From contig MU008172.1 of assembly GCA_010909165.1 (NCBI GenBank), positions 372,001-436,000 of the forward strand: a stretch of 64,000 bases of DNA. The letters are read 5' to 3'. A model generated the notes under the pieces. It did no database searches and had not been told where the DNA came from. It saw only the letters and a list, made by a program, of their open reading frames with translations. Below are positions 33,303 to 44,519 of this stretch, piece after piece. Numbering within the stretch: the stretch's first letter is position 1; each line of letters begins with the position of its first letter. Both the position numbers and the translations under genes were made by a program. This DNA comes from Anthoceros angustus (taxonomy: Eukaryota > Streptophyta > Anthocerotopsida > Anthocerotales > Anthocerotaceae).

Positions 33303-35777
33303 CTCCCCTGGCCCCGCGCCTCTCATCATCTGAAAACGCTAGCATCCCAGTCGAATGACCAGTTGGCCTGCATCGCGGCCGCTTCGTGTCGCGGGTAGCG
33401 ACGCATGCCGCCATCAAGTGCCGAGTCCCCACGCGGGTGTAGGTACATACTCGGGAGTGGACACGGCTCTTTTGCGTAGACGAAGATTGGGATCCAGATT
33501 CCAGCTTCGTTCCTTGACTGGATGCTGCAGTGCGGAAAGTTATCACACGCTGTATGACAGCCACATCATCTTCCAAAGTGCACGTAAGTATTTTGTATAG
33601 GTAGATTTTTGCAAACCCCGATGAGACGGAGAAGCTTTGATTTTTTTTTTTCTCAGACCATTTAGGATTTTATACTGTGTTCAGGACTTTAGCTAAGATT
33701 AGGAGGTAGTAAGTGATAACATTATGATTATGATAATGGGGGCTTTTATAGGTGGTCTCGAAGGGGTGTGTCCTTCTGCTAGTCTAGTTCACTAACTATA
33801 CTAACTGCTAGGTTTGCCTGACTGACCAGCACGGTACAGAACCAACGTGGTCTGCTATTATTTCTAACTCTCCCTCTCAGATGGTGCGAGAACAGGAAAG
33901 AGGCTGGGAAGCGTAGAGAGAAGCCGCCCATACAGTAATGGGAAGTGATGAAAACAAATCTTCTTCACAATTTCTTGTCTAAGGATCACAAAGAAAGGTG
34001 TTGGTTAGTGGGGTACGCTCTCAAGCATACTGGTACACTTGAAGAATTTCATTTGCAGTTCAAGAAGGCTATGCTCAAAATACCAGACCTAGAGGAGGAG
34101 GGAAAGCTCGCCAAGTGCTTGACGCCGTCAAGCAGGAGTATAAGCTCAGCATTAAGCAACAAGTAACAAGCATTAAGTATTGCACCACTGTTGAAGAGGT
34201 AATGCAGGCTGCGATGGACATCGAGAATTATGGAGTCAAGCCGGCTAGATGTGCAATTGTGACAACTCAACAGTTTGGGCAAGCCCAAGGACTGCAAGGT
34301 GTGTTTCACAGGCAATACCAAGCTCAAGGAGCCAAGTACAACCCTTCTCACACTTTGAAGCATAGAGGTCCAGAGCCTGCAGCTAGATCCACAGCACATA
34401 CTAGTCAGCAAGTTGAGCTCAAGCCTATCGAATTTAGACAGCATGATGAAAAGGAGAAGAAGGAATAGAAGGCAAAAGGCTTGTGTTTTATTTAATTTGC
34501 TTGATTACATTTCCGCACCTCCTGCACAGCCCGCGCCAGCTCCTGTCAAGGTGGAACCGCCACCCGACCTGCCGTGGGCGGACGCAGGAAGCGCAAACAC
34601 AACGGCTAGCTCCCTGGCCCCGCCTCTCATCATCTGAAAACGCTAGCATCCCAGTCGAATGACCAGTTGGCCTGCATCGCGGCCGCTTCGTGTCGCAGGT
34701 AGCGACGCATGCCGCCATCAAGTGCCGAGTCCCCACGCGGGTGTAGGTACATACTCGGGAGTGGACACGGCTCTTTTGCGTAGACGAAGATTGGGATCCA
34801 GATTCCAGCTTCGTTCCTTGACTGGATGCTGCAGTGCGGAAAGTTATCACACGCTGTATGACAGCCACATCATCTTCAAAGTGCACGTAAGTATTTTGTA
34901 TAGGTAGATTTTTTTGCAAACCCCGATGAGACGGAGAAGCTTTGATTTTTTTTCTCAGACCATTTAGGATTTTATACTGTTCAGGACTTTAGCTAAGATT
35001 AGGAGGTAGTAAGTGATAACATTATGATTATGATAATGGGGCTTTTATAGGTGGTCTCGAAGGGGTGTCCTTCCGCTAGTCTAGTTCACTAACTATACTA
35101 ACGCTAGGTTTGCCCCGACCAGACGCGATGCAGAACGCGTGATCGCTATTATTTCTAACTCTCCTCTCGGATGGTGCGAGAGCAGAAAGAGGCTGGAAGC
35201 GTGAGAAGCCGCCCATACAGAATGGGAAGTGATGAAAACAAATCTTCTTCACAATTTCTAAGGATCACAAAGAAAGGTGTTGGTTAGTGGGCCTCAAGCA
35301 TCGGTACACTTGAAGAATTTCATTTGCAGTTCAAGAAGGCTATGCTCAAAATACCAGACCTAGAGGAGGAGGGAAAGCTCGCCAAGTGCTTGACGCCGTC
35401 AAGCAGGAGTATAAGCTCAGCATTAAGCAACAAGTAACAAGCATTAAGTATTGCACCACTGTTGAAGAGGTAATGCAGGCTGCGATGGACATCGAGAATT
35501 ATGGAGTCAAGCCGGCTAGATGTGCAATTGTGACAACTCAACAGTTTGCAAGCCAAGGCAAGGTGTGTTCAGGCAATACCAAGCTCAAGGAGCCAAGTAC
35601 AACCCTTCTCACACTTTGAAGCATAGAGGTCCAGAGCCTGCAGCTAGATCCACAGCACATACTAGTCAGCAAGTTGAGCTCAAGCCTATCGAATTTAGAC
35701 AGCATGATGAAAAGGAGAAGAAGGAATAGAAGGCAAAAGGCTTGTGTTTTATTTAATTTGCTTCTGATTACATTTCC
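33207..35777. repeat. 1.3-kb tandem duplication containing MED31 tail and gag fragment
   Basis: Copy 1 runs about 33207-34514 and copy 2 about 34515-35777. Both start in the MED31 last exon (gcacctcctgcacagcccg) and end in gattacatttcc. The junction between copies shows a 2-base cc microhomology. Copy 2 is about 45 bp shorter, mainly because of many scattered one- to few-base deletions, often in homopolymers or short repeats, plus a diverged patch near 35110-35150. Copy 2 of the MED31 tail has a frameshift in the ccaccc run and no core exons, so it is not a second gene. A recent duplication or an assembly artefact from unpolished reads are both possible. Confidence 0.9.
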
Positions 35778-36225
35778 AGGCACTGTCCATATGGATCGAT
35801 GTATGGGAAATGGCTGAGAGGGAGGAGGACAACTGATCCTGCAGGGACAAAAGCCAATGCAGTTGTTGTCAAGGCATATGAATTGCTGGAAATGAGCTCA
35901 GGTGTGAAGGCAGGTGACATGGAGAATTTGGTGAGCAAGGACCTAACCACAGCTGCTAGAATGGAGAGTGATCAGAAGGAGAGTTGTGAGCACCTCAAGC
36001 ATCAATCCTTAATGGTGCAAGGTCTGCTTGGTCGGAAAAAAGTGCTCTTCCTTATAGATGGTGGCTCATCTCACAGCTATGTGAGAGCTGAAGTAGCTCG
36101 AGACCAAAAGCCATGTGGTACTGCACAGAGACAAAGCAGCAGATGCAGTTGGCCAATGGAACAATGGAGCAAATTGTTGTGCATGAGATAATGACAGAAA
36201 TCAGTTTTCAAGAGTATGCTGACTA
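33945..36225 (+). mobile_element. Ty3/gypsy-like retrotransposon remnant (gag twice, then protease)
   Basis: A gag-like segment appears at 33945-34468: LEEFHLQFKKAMLKIPDLEEE, then in the next frame VKQEYKLSIKQQV and EVMQAAMDIENYG. It is present again at about 35225-35729 because of the tandem duplication. Downstream, at about 35925-36120, a retropepsin-like region reads RKKVLFLIDGGSSHSYV, in which LIDGGS stands for the usual D-S/T-G active site, followed after a frameshift by QLANGTMEQIVVHEI. Stops and frameshifts are frequent and no reverse transcriptase or LTR is seen, so this is a dead fragment. It lies just downstream of MED31. Confidence 0.75.
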
Positions 36226-37544
36226 GATTCGCTTAGAAGTCATTTACGCACTTGCTCCTGAGGTTAAGATCCAAGAGACTCTCCTGTTCCCAGCTTGCCA
36301 TGCTCCTCGTGCTTCAGGTCGCCCATCTCAGAGGATGCCGCTTACAAGTGAACCTTGACACTGCCGCCGAAGTTGATGTCGAACCAACTAATAGTTCTGC
36401 CCCCATTGCCACATGGACGCGAAGCCGAGGCAATGGAAAAGCTAACCCAAGTGGTGATTTCGAAGACATGTTTGAGGATAGCCCGTCACCTGACAACCTG
36501 TGCCTTCGGCCGCCCCTTCGCCCCTTGCGCGCAAAAAACCTAGGAGAGAAAAATTTTGACCTCTTTTTCTCGTACTAAGGCTTCGTTTATGCCAAAACCA
36601 ATAGCCGCCGCCAAGCGTGTGGCCGCCTAAGCAAAGGAAAAGCTTAAAGCTCACAAAGGGTGTTTCCCAATTCTTAGCTCTTAGGGTAGATCTATAAGGG
36701 TGATCTAGCTGAATCTTTGCATGTGAAGGCCGGATGGTCTCAAAATAAATTTTGCAAACCCTAAGCCTTACAAAGTTGAGTTGTTCTAAAACGTATGCCA
36801 TTTCAATTGTTCTCTGAGGTTGGTGTGTGCACAAGTTTGCGCACCCACCAAGGCAGTGCGCAACCTTGTGCACACTCCAATGTCAGGCACCTCGCTTTCC
36901 AACAAAAACGACTAAAGTTAATTATAGGTAGACTTGCAATTAAAATACCAGGAAACGGATGGTTACGAACTTCACCACCCGTTATAATTTAAGGCTTTCA
37001 CATTTATATGAGGCACAAAGTGACCGAGAGAACATGCAGGAAGTAAATCCACGAGTTTGAACACATGTTTTGAATTAGTGAACACCCTCCAACAAAGTCA
37101 AAAAAACTTTAAATAGACGTTTTCACCCCAAAAAAAATGGGACTTTAGCCAAATCCCTTTTTGCCTAGAGAAACCCCTTTCTACCCAGATGCCGTTCATG
37201 TTCCTCCTTTTGGCACGCTTTTGACATGTTTTTGAAGTTTCCAATCATGCATCTTCCTCTTGCTCATGTTGTTCTCTTCCGTATGAGGAGTATATTCTTT
37301 TTGGTGAATACACAAGCCATATTTGATTATAAAAGCTCAAATACAACCAAGAGAGAGGCTAGTAGCTTTCAATCATCTTCAATTGAGTTGGCTTGACCTC
37401 AAGAAAACTAACATGTGACAAAACCATTGGCTCTACAATCACTAACCGTTTATAGGCATTGCTCTATCCTTGATTCAAGCAAATCAATAGGTTTGTCCAT
37501 CAAATCATTCTCAATTACGCGCTACAACTACCAATGGTTGCCGA
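36226..37544. other. non-coding stretch, no gene recognised
   Basis: There are only short frames. 36240-36560 may be further degraded retrotransposon sequence; the rest is AT-leaning with no structure seen. Confidence 0.35.
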
Positions 37545-38620
37545 CTAACAAATCCCATTAATGTTACGCATAAACTGGTTCATCTCATCAGGCTGCAAAA
37601 TTTGAACTGATAAATAGCCAAAGGCATGGAAATGAGCATGATGTCCAACAGCTTGAATCGCCGCCATCAAACTTTGAACGTTCTCCAAGGGCACATGGTG
37701 AAACACCAAATGAGCAAGCAAAAACCGAGTTTTTTTAATAAAAGCCAAAGGTTTGCAACAACGCTCACCCCTCAAGCTTAAGGATCGCAACACACTCCAT
37801 TCACCAACATGGACACCTCATCACGGGCTAACTCTCGCATTCGAACCAGCAACTCCTTGCCCAAATGAAAGGAGATTTTACCAAAGGGATGCTCCCTAAT
37901 TTGGAGAAGTTGGTCCAACTCTAGCCGAGGCGCATTTAGCTCTGGCAAGCTCTGACAATTCAAGACAAAGGCAGCATCTTCCTAAATGAAGATGCTGCCT
38001 TTGTCTTGAATTGTCAGAGGCATGACCACGCCCAAAGTCATGGCGGTTCTCCTTTGACATACTCTCTAACGAACTTCCATCACAAGCGGGACACAGATGA
38101 GACGAGTTCAGATCCTCAATCTCTAAGGCATCCTTGGATTTGTCTTGCTATAGCTGCCCAAATGCGGGGGGTCGGTAGGAGCAGCAGCAACCACAAACAT
38201 TTCAGAATCCATCTGTGCCATGGCAGTACAAGGAGTATGATCCAACATTTTACGGGAAAAGAATTCCTTTAGATCATCCTTGGATAAATTTTCAAAATCA
38301 AATTCCATACTCATGATGTCTTCCTCCACATGAAAACTTGACACTTAATCAAAACCTTCAAAAAAAGGATACTGTAAAGCCTGTTCTACTGTTATTCCAT
38401 CTTGGGGTTTATCGGATAGATTAGTGCAGGGGCACGCCCTTCTGGCCTAGTAAAGGCAAGAAGTTGTCTAAGTAAGGACAAAGCAGTACGATCAGCTTTT
38501 ACGATATCTTTTGGAAATGGAACTGAGCATGGAAATGAGCTCATATGATGCCCAATAACTTGAATCGCCGCCATCAAACTTTGAACGTTATGCATGGGCA
38601 CAATGTGAGCCGCCACGCGG
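37545..38620 (-). repeat. two diverged copies of a coding-like element around a foldback
   Basis: On the reverse strand, 37793-37640 and 38620-38520 share NVQSLMAAIQ followed by VGHH/IGHH. At DNA level the shared block is gaatcgccgccatcaaactt followed by tgaacgtt. Both lie in the same orientation on either side of the 37950-38019 palindrome. The parent protein is not recognised; short frames and stops suggest transposon or gene-family debris. Confidence 0.55.
37950..38019. repeat. perfect 32-bp inverted repeat with 6-base loop
   Basis: The left arm 37950-37981 begins ctctgacaattcaagac and ends gcagcatcttc. The right arm 37988-38019 is its exact reverse complement. The loop is ctaaat. There are no mismatches over 32 bp; pairing ends abruptly at both outer borders. 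Confidence 0.95.
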
Positions 38621-39998
38621 GGGGACGAGGGTAGGATTTAACCCCATGAGGCCTGACCCTTTTTCTGGCTTGTATTAGGTGAATAAGCGTTATTTTTGAA
38701 TAACTAATTTCACAAAAATCTGTGCGTGTTGCTCTTACATCCACAAATATCAGCTCACCAAGATCTGCATTCCCATATCTGGTTCGAAAAATAGAAACCA
38801 ACCATCTCTCCACTAATTTCCAACTACCTTGGGCCACATTTGCGATGGCGGAAGCGGTGTGAGCAGTTCCTCTGGTTTTGAACTTCTACTTCGGATTGTT
38901 GAGCAAACTTGTTCGGAGCTGCATCGAATCACGACCCACAAACTGCAAAAAAACGGGTCTGGTTGGAGCTCCTAGGCAAAAATATGGGGGAGGCAGGACT
39001 ACCGTGTTGTACCATTCTGTGTGTGCAAGAACAAGGCCTCATGCCGAGTGGTTGAGGCGAATCTTGAAGCATCTTTCCATGTTTCGGCGTGTAAGCTCAC
39101 GATCCATGGCACTGATTGATTTTTGTCATGTAAAATTTCACATTACCACAAGCCCTCAGCATAGTTTGCTCAAGTGTCCCCTGGCTTAAAGCTCTCAAAA
39201 AGAATTCACGGTCCCTAACGACTGAGATTCAACGACTCAATTTCACTCAGTTCGTCCATGTGGGTTAACCCCAAGTAACCCCGCAAGACTCTTACAACAA
39301 GCGCCTCTTAAGGCCATGAGCTAGTTCAGGTACAAAGTGCGTCTTTCTTCCCACTTCTGCTCCCTTTCTCTCTTGTTGATTTCCAACTGCAAAGCTTTCG
39401 TCTGTGCCTGTTCCATTGCTTGCTCTGCCCGTTGCCTGGCTTTTTCAACTCTGTCATTTGCAGGGCTTCCTGCTTCTCCAATTTCTCCCTCCGCTTCCTA
39501 TACCCTGGCTTCCGTGGCTTTCATCGAAGGACGCTTGACTCTAGAGTTCCAATGAACTTATGTATGTACTCAGGACATGGATGTAACTCCTTGAAGGGAA
39601 CACATTAGGGCCGTTTCACTTGCCGCCCTAATTTGTCTGGGCGACCGTTGTAAATGTGCACGTCCACGCTGGGGTATTTTTCTCCGGACTCCGTCCATTT
39701 GTTATAAGGTCTTGCACCCTGAGGTCTTTGGCCGGTGTTTTGAGACAAAGTTTTGTACTCTGAGCTGGCGCACACGTAGTTCGGGGTTTTGTCGGTCCCC
39801 CAATCACGTGAGCCCTGGTTTGAGAGCCCCCGCCGAGCTTCGCCATTTGAAATGGCCCTTACAATCGAATCCCACCCTACAGCACGGAGGAGCTCACAAG
39901 TGATTGATTCTCAGGACACGGTGACCAGAGTTCCTCCGAAAATGAAGCGGGAATAGCAGGTGCTGGGCAAGCAATTGACAAAACGTCAAGGTAGCAGG
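38621..39998. other. intergenic stretch upstream of TAF5
   Basis: No gene is recognised. The right end (about 39850-39998) would hold the TAF5 promoter and 5' UTR; no TATA box is obvious. Confidence 0.4.
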
Positions 39999-42900
39999 AT
40001 GGACGACGAGAAGATGGAGAAGATGGTACAGGACTACCTACGGAAAAAGGGGTACAAGAATGCCGAAGTTGCCTTCGAGGAAGAGAAAAATTCACAGCGG
40101 CAGCATTTCAGTCAGACTTCCTCCAATTATGATCTCAGCAATCCTGTGTACTGCTGGTCTCACGATCCTCCCGCTTCCTACAAGGCTACATACGGCAAGC
40201 TTCAGTCTTGGGTGCATTCGTCCCTTGATTTGTACAAGGTTTGTGGGCGTTGACTGAAATCCATGTACAATTAAAAAAAAAGCGCATGAACCGGGAATTC
40301 ATGTCTTCCTGCCTGCCCCTGTACGCAGAACGAGTTGCTGCGGATACTTTATCCAGTGTTTGTGCATTTATTTCTGGACTTAGTGGGCAAGAACTCTTTA
40401 CAGGAAGGTATGGAACTCGCTGGTTTCCCATGGACGTATCACTTATCCAGGTTATGTTATCTGTATCTCAACATTGACAATTCTGCCCTGTGCTTACAGC
40501 TCGGGCATTCTTCCAAAGCTTTCGTGAGGATCACGAGGCGTTACATGTGCATGACTTGATTAAGCTTGAGGGTCTGTCCACCCCTCAGCACCTTGAGGTA
40601 GTTTTAGCACATGATGCAAGCTGGTGGACTGGTAGTGCTACTGCTTGCTAGAGTTTCACTAATAACTAGGTGGTTGTGGTGAAGCAGGAGAGCGAGCTTG
40701 CTTGTTCACTGCGTCAAACAAAGATGGCAGTCACAATGTGTCAGGTGCGGCTTCACTGTTTACACTCTGAAGGAATACCTTCAACTTTGTGTAACAGCTG
40801 GACAACGTGAGGTGGGATAGGTCGTAAACTGGCTTGTGACATGGTTGCAGTATTCGCTGGACCTGCTCATGCAATTTGTACACAGCTCAGACTCCCGTCT
40901 CATCCTTGGGATAATCAACGCACATATTGATATAAAAGGTGAGAGTCACAGCAGAGTGAGACACTTCACTTTTAAGCTCGCCCTTTGTCACCCTAAGAGG
41001 GGCCAGTGTGTGATAAAGAGGAAGTAAATTGCTCTGTCCAGTTGTTCATGGGCAACCGTCCCCCGTAGCAGAAGAGGATGAGGTACAGGGTATTACAGCC
41101 AGCCTGCCATCACACACGTACAACAACCACAAGGAGATCCGCTGGGGGGTAATGACCATGTCTTCTGACGTTGTTTGTCACTGAAGTGTAGACGTTGTTT
41201 GTCACAGATCTACAGCTACTACGCTGTGCAATCCAACCTTATTTTTTGATAGTTCCTTTCCATAGCCGTAGGCGGTAACTCATACAGGAAACCTGCTTCT
41301 CAGATTGTGATCGGTGCTCACATATGATAGCAGAAATTGGAAGACTCATTTGAAGATAAACTTGAAAAGGAGTTGGCGGCTGAGAATGAGAAGGCTGAAG
41401 CAGAGGGCAAAGCAGAAGGTGAGGAAGGAAAGGTGTGTATCTATCCTTCCCTGGCTGGGTTGGTTGTGGAGAGCTTCAGCAGAAGGATTTTTGAAAGCTA
41501 TGTCCGTTTTGTAGGCCATGGAACCTTATCTGTATCTGATGTTGAAAGGCACGGTGTATGTCCTCCTGCAGAAAAGGGCAGGAGAAGGGAAGGCAGGAGG
41601 GGCTAGTAAAAAATCCAAAAAAGCTTCAGGTGCAGGGAGGGGCGCGAAACAAGATCCAAATGTTGCAGCTACTGCCCCTCGTGTGAAGTCAGAATTGACA
41701 ATGCCTGATGTGTATGTGTCAGTACAAGTGCTTCCCTTAGTTCTGTGGTTGGTGGCCTGATGACGTCGTTTTGCAAATTTGCTGTCTCAAAACGTAACGT
41801 TATGTGTCAATAGGGATGAAGAGACTGAACAGAAAATTTTGGAGGATCTTCGAAACCGTGCCAAGCTGAGCAGTGCTGCCCTTCCATCAGTGAGCTTCTA
41901 TTCGTTTATCAACACACATAACAGGTCTAGTTACTTGATCGCGTCCTTCTACTGTCTCACACTCTTTGTCACTACACCATTGTGATTGAGTATGAGGGTT
42001 GTTAACTTGACAGTTTCTTTTCAGCCTGAACTGCGCAACTGTGTCAGCAGACGGCGCTATTGTAGCTGGAGGTTTTTCTGATTCATCTGTGAAGGTGGCC
42101 TGATTCATCTGCTCATGGTCCTCCTGGTTTCTGAATGTCTTCATTATTGTTTACCGGAAAGAGCCCTATGGCTTAAAGATCGCAATGCATTTGTTGTGGA
42201 AGCCTAACCATATGTGGATCTCTGATGTACTTAAAGCTAAGAATTGATAATGCAGGTGTGGGACATGGTTAAGATTGGGGAGCAACAAGAGCATCAAGAG
42301 AATGGTTGGTGGTCTACGATATTTTTTTCTAATTTTATGGGGTTCCTTCTGAGGTGGATGTATGAAGTTTGTGTTGTATTTTTCCGTGGAGCAAACTCTG
42401 CACTACGACAGTCTTCTGAACTGAGTGGTTGTTTCTTTTGTGCATGTCTCCGCAGGTGTTGCAAATGGCAATGGAACGAGTGAGGGAAAGGCAGCCCTAG
42501 TGGACTCAAAGGCAGCTTACACTCTCCTAAGTGGGCATGCAGGGCCAATTTATGCAGTTGATTTCAGCATGGATGGAACCTGTCTTCTTTCGGCATCAGG
42601 AGATGCTACTGGTGCTTCACCTGCCTGGACGGTTTCTCTTGTGCAGAGATTCCACTATCTTGTCTTTAGTTTCTTGCCCTGATATATTCGTCTTGTGCCC
42701 TTATGGATGCTGCGCTGAGCACAAGGTGTCGTAAGCCGTTAACTAACATTTAGCTTTGCTGGGATTCACAGTTCGACTATGGAGCCTGACTTTCAATGCC
42801 GATCTGGTCGCCTACAAAGGTCACAACTATCCTGTATGGGATGTCAAGGTGCAAATCTACCAGTGTTCACGCTGCAGCTATCGTGGGCTTTTCAAGAAAC

Positions 42901-43920
42901 CTATCCCTTGGCAGGGCTGACAGAATGGTTCTTATTTGTCTTCAGTACTGTCCGATGGGACATTATTTTGCGAGCGCGTCTTATGACAGAACTGCCAGAA
43001 TATGGTCAACCGAAAGGAGTCAGCCTCTCAGGATCATGGCAGGACACCTCTCAGATGTAGATGTACGTGAAGTTCCAACCAAGTGACTTGAGGCCATGAG
43101 ATGAATCACGATCTGTATGCGTGAACATGGAGTGATGAGGTGTGATGCATGACACTTGTGCAGTGCGTACAATGGCATGTAAATTGCAACTACATAGCCA
43201 CTGGTTCCAGTGACAAGACTGTGCGACTGTGGGATGTTCAAACCGGAGAGTGTATGCGGCTCTTCACCGGTCACCGGGGGATGGTTCTGTCTCTTGCCAT
43301 GTCGCCAGACGGACGTTACATGGCTTCGGGGGATGAGGATGGAGCTATAATGATGTGGGATCTGGGAACAGGCCGTTGTGTCACACCTATGCTGGGCCAC
43401 AGAGGATGTGTTTGGTCCCTTGCTTTCAGGTTCGCGGAGGCTCTGGTTTAATAAGCACAGTGATGTAAAGTCAGAGAGAGGGTTCTGGTTGTTTTCAAGG
43501 CTGTGGTGGTAACCTGATGATTGTGATGCAGTGGTGAAGGGACACTTCTGGCATCTGGTTCAGCAGACAACACCGTCAGGCTCTGGGACGTCAATGCAAG
43601 CAACAAAGTGGCGTCACGAAGCGACGATAAGTACGTATATGTTTGCGCTAACGAAGTTGTTATCAGCAATAACAGCCTGTCAACTCATGCTACTTACTGC
43701 AATGCAGGAGCACAGTACGGCGTCTAAGGCTCCTAAAAACCTTTCCGACCAAGGCAACTCCTGTGTACAGTCTGAAGGTACTCCACGCTGTCCCGCTATG
43801 GTGGGTCGGGATATTGTGCTCTCACTCTTGCTTGATGCTGCTGTATCGGCTTTACGTGTGCAGTTCTCAAGGCGCAACCTCTTACTCGCGGCTGGTGCCT
43901 TCAGTCCAATCAAAGCGTAG
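39999..43920 (+). CDS. TAF5: TFIID subunit TAF5 (LisH, NTD2, WD40)
   Basis: TAF5 is a scaffold of the general transcription factor TFIID in the nucleus. About 18 small exons can be read from the ATG at 39999 (MDDEKMEKMVQDYLRKKGY, a LisH motif). The NTD2 domain follows: NELLRILYPVFVHLFLDLV (exon 40329-40407), FFQSFREDHEALHVHDL (40500-40597), ELACSLRQTKM, and YSLDLLMQFVHSSDSRL. A charged linker (KLEDSFEDKLEKELAAENEK) leads to LPSVSFYSF. The WD40 repeats then run: ATVSADGAIVAGGFSDSSVK; HAGPIYAVDFSMDGTCLLSA; GHNYPVWDVK; FASASYDRTARIWS; YIATGSSDKTVRLWDVQTG; YMASGDEDGAIMMWDLGTG; LLASGSADNTVRLWDV. The last exon, FSRRNLLLAAGAFSPIKA, ends at 43920. The product is about 690 residues, usual for plant TAF5. 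The coding tail is partly duplicated just downstream. Confidence 0.95.
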
Positions 43921-43941
43921 ATGGGTATCCGATAGTCTGGT

Positions 43942-43991
43942 CCAACCTCTTACTCGCGGCTGTTACCTTCAGTTCAATCAAAGCTGCTTAG
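43942..43991 (+). repeat. duplicated fragment of the TAF5 last exon
   Basis: caacctcttactcgcggctg, then t.ccttcagt.caatcaaagc and a tag, repeats 43874-43920 in the 3' UTR region 73 bp downstream. There are a few substitutions and a 3-base extension before the tag. Confidence 0.85.
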
Positions 43992-44519
43992 ACTGGGTCG
44001 GTAGTCCGGCCCACGTTCGCGGAATGGAATGTGTCCGAACATGCGGTCTTGTCATATTTTGCGTCTATGAAAAGGTCCTTGAGCACAAGCAGACGGCCTG
44101 CTTCCGGGAACATCACTTGGCCTTTCCATCCTGCTCCATCTTGCCTCATGCTCTCGCTTTGCATTTCGGGCCCGGGCAGGCGGGCGGCCCCAAGTGTTGT
44201 GACGCTGTACCACGTTCTCTTCCTCCCAATTCGCGCAGGGGGAGCACCTCGAATTTCACATGCCCACGAACCGTGTGCGCCAGCCACGAGCGGGAAACGC
44301 GCTCGCCATCTCCTCTCAGGCTGCCCGTGCGCACCACATATTTGCTCCAAGTTGCTAGGATCCAGCATATCTCACACCCATAGCTCAGGCCAATTCATAC
44401 GCTCGTTTGGGCAATGACTTCTCGCAATTCTGAGCTCCGCGTGGATCTGTTGCAGGGGATCTAATTTGCAGAATCTGGTACCGGTTTGCATGTAACAGAG
44501 GCGACATTCTGCCCGCGGA
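43992..44519. other. TAF5 to phospholipase intergenic region
   Basis: The two genes run in the same direction, 600 bp apart. The region must hold the TAF5 terminator and the promoter of the next gene. No further gene is seen; the 206-codon forward frame through here (to 44383) has no motif. Confidence 0.5.

Noticed and set aside
34515-34630. a second MED31 gene
   Set aside because: Only the duplicated Pro/Ala tail is present, with a frameshift and no core exons.
39025-39110. tRNA gene suggested by gccgagtggttgaggcg
   Set aside because: There is no matching acceptor stem, anticodon arm or B box downstream.
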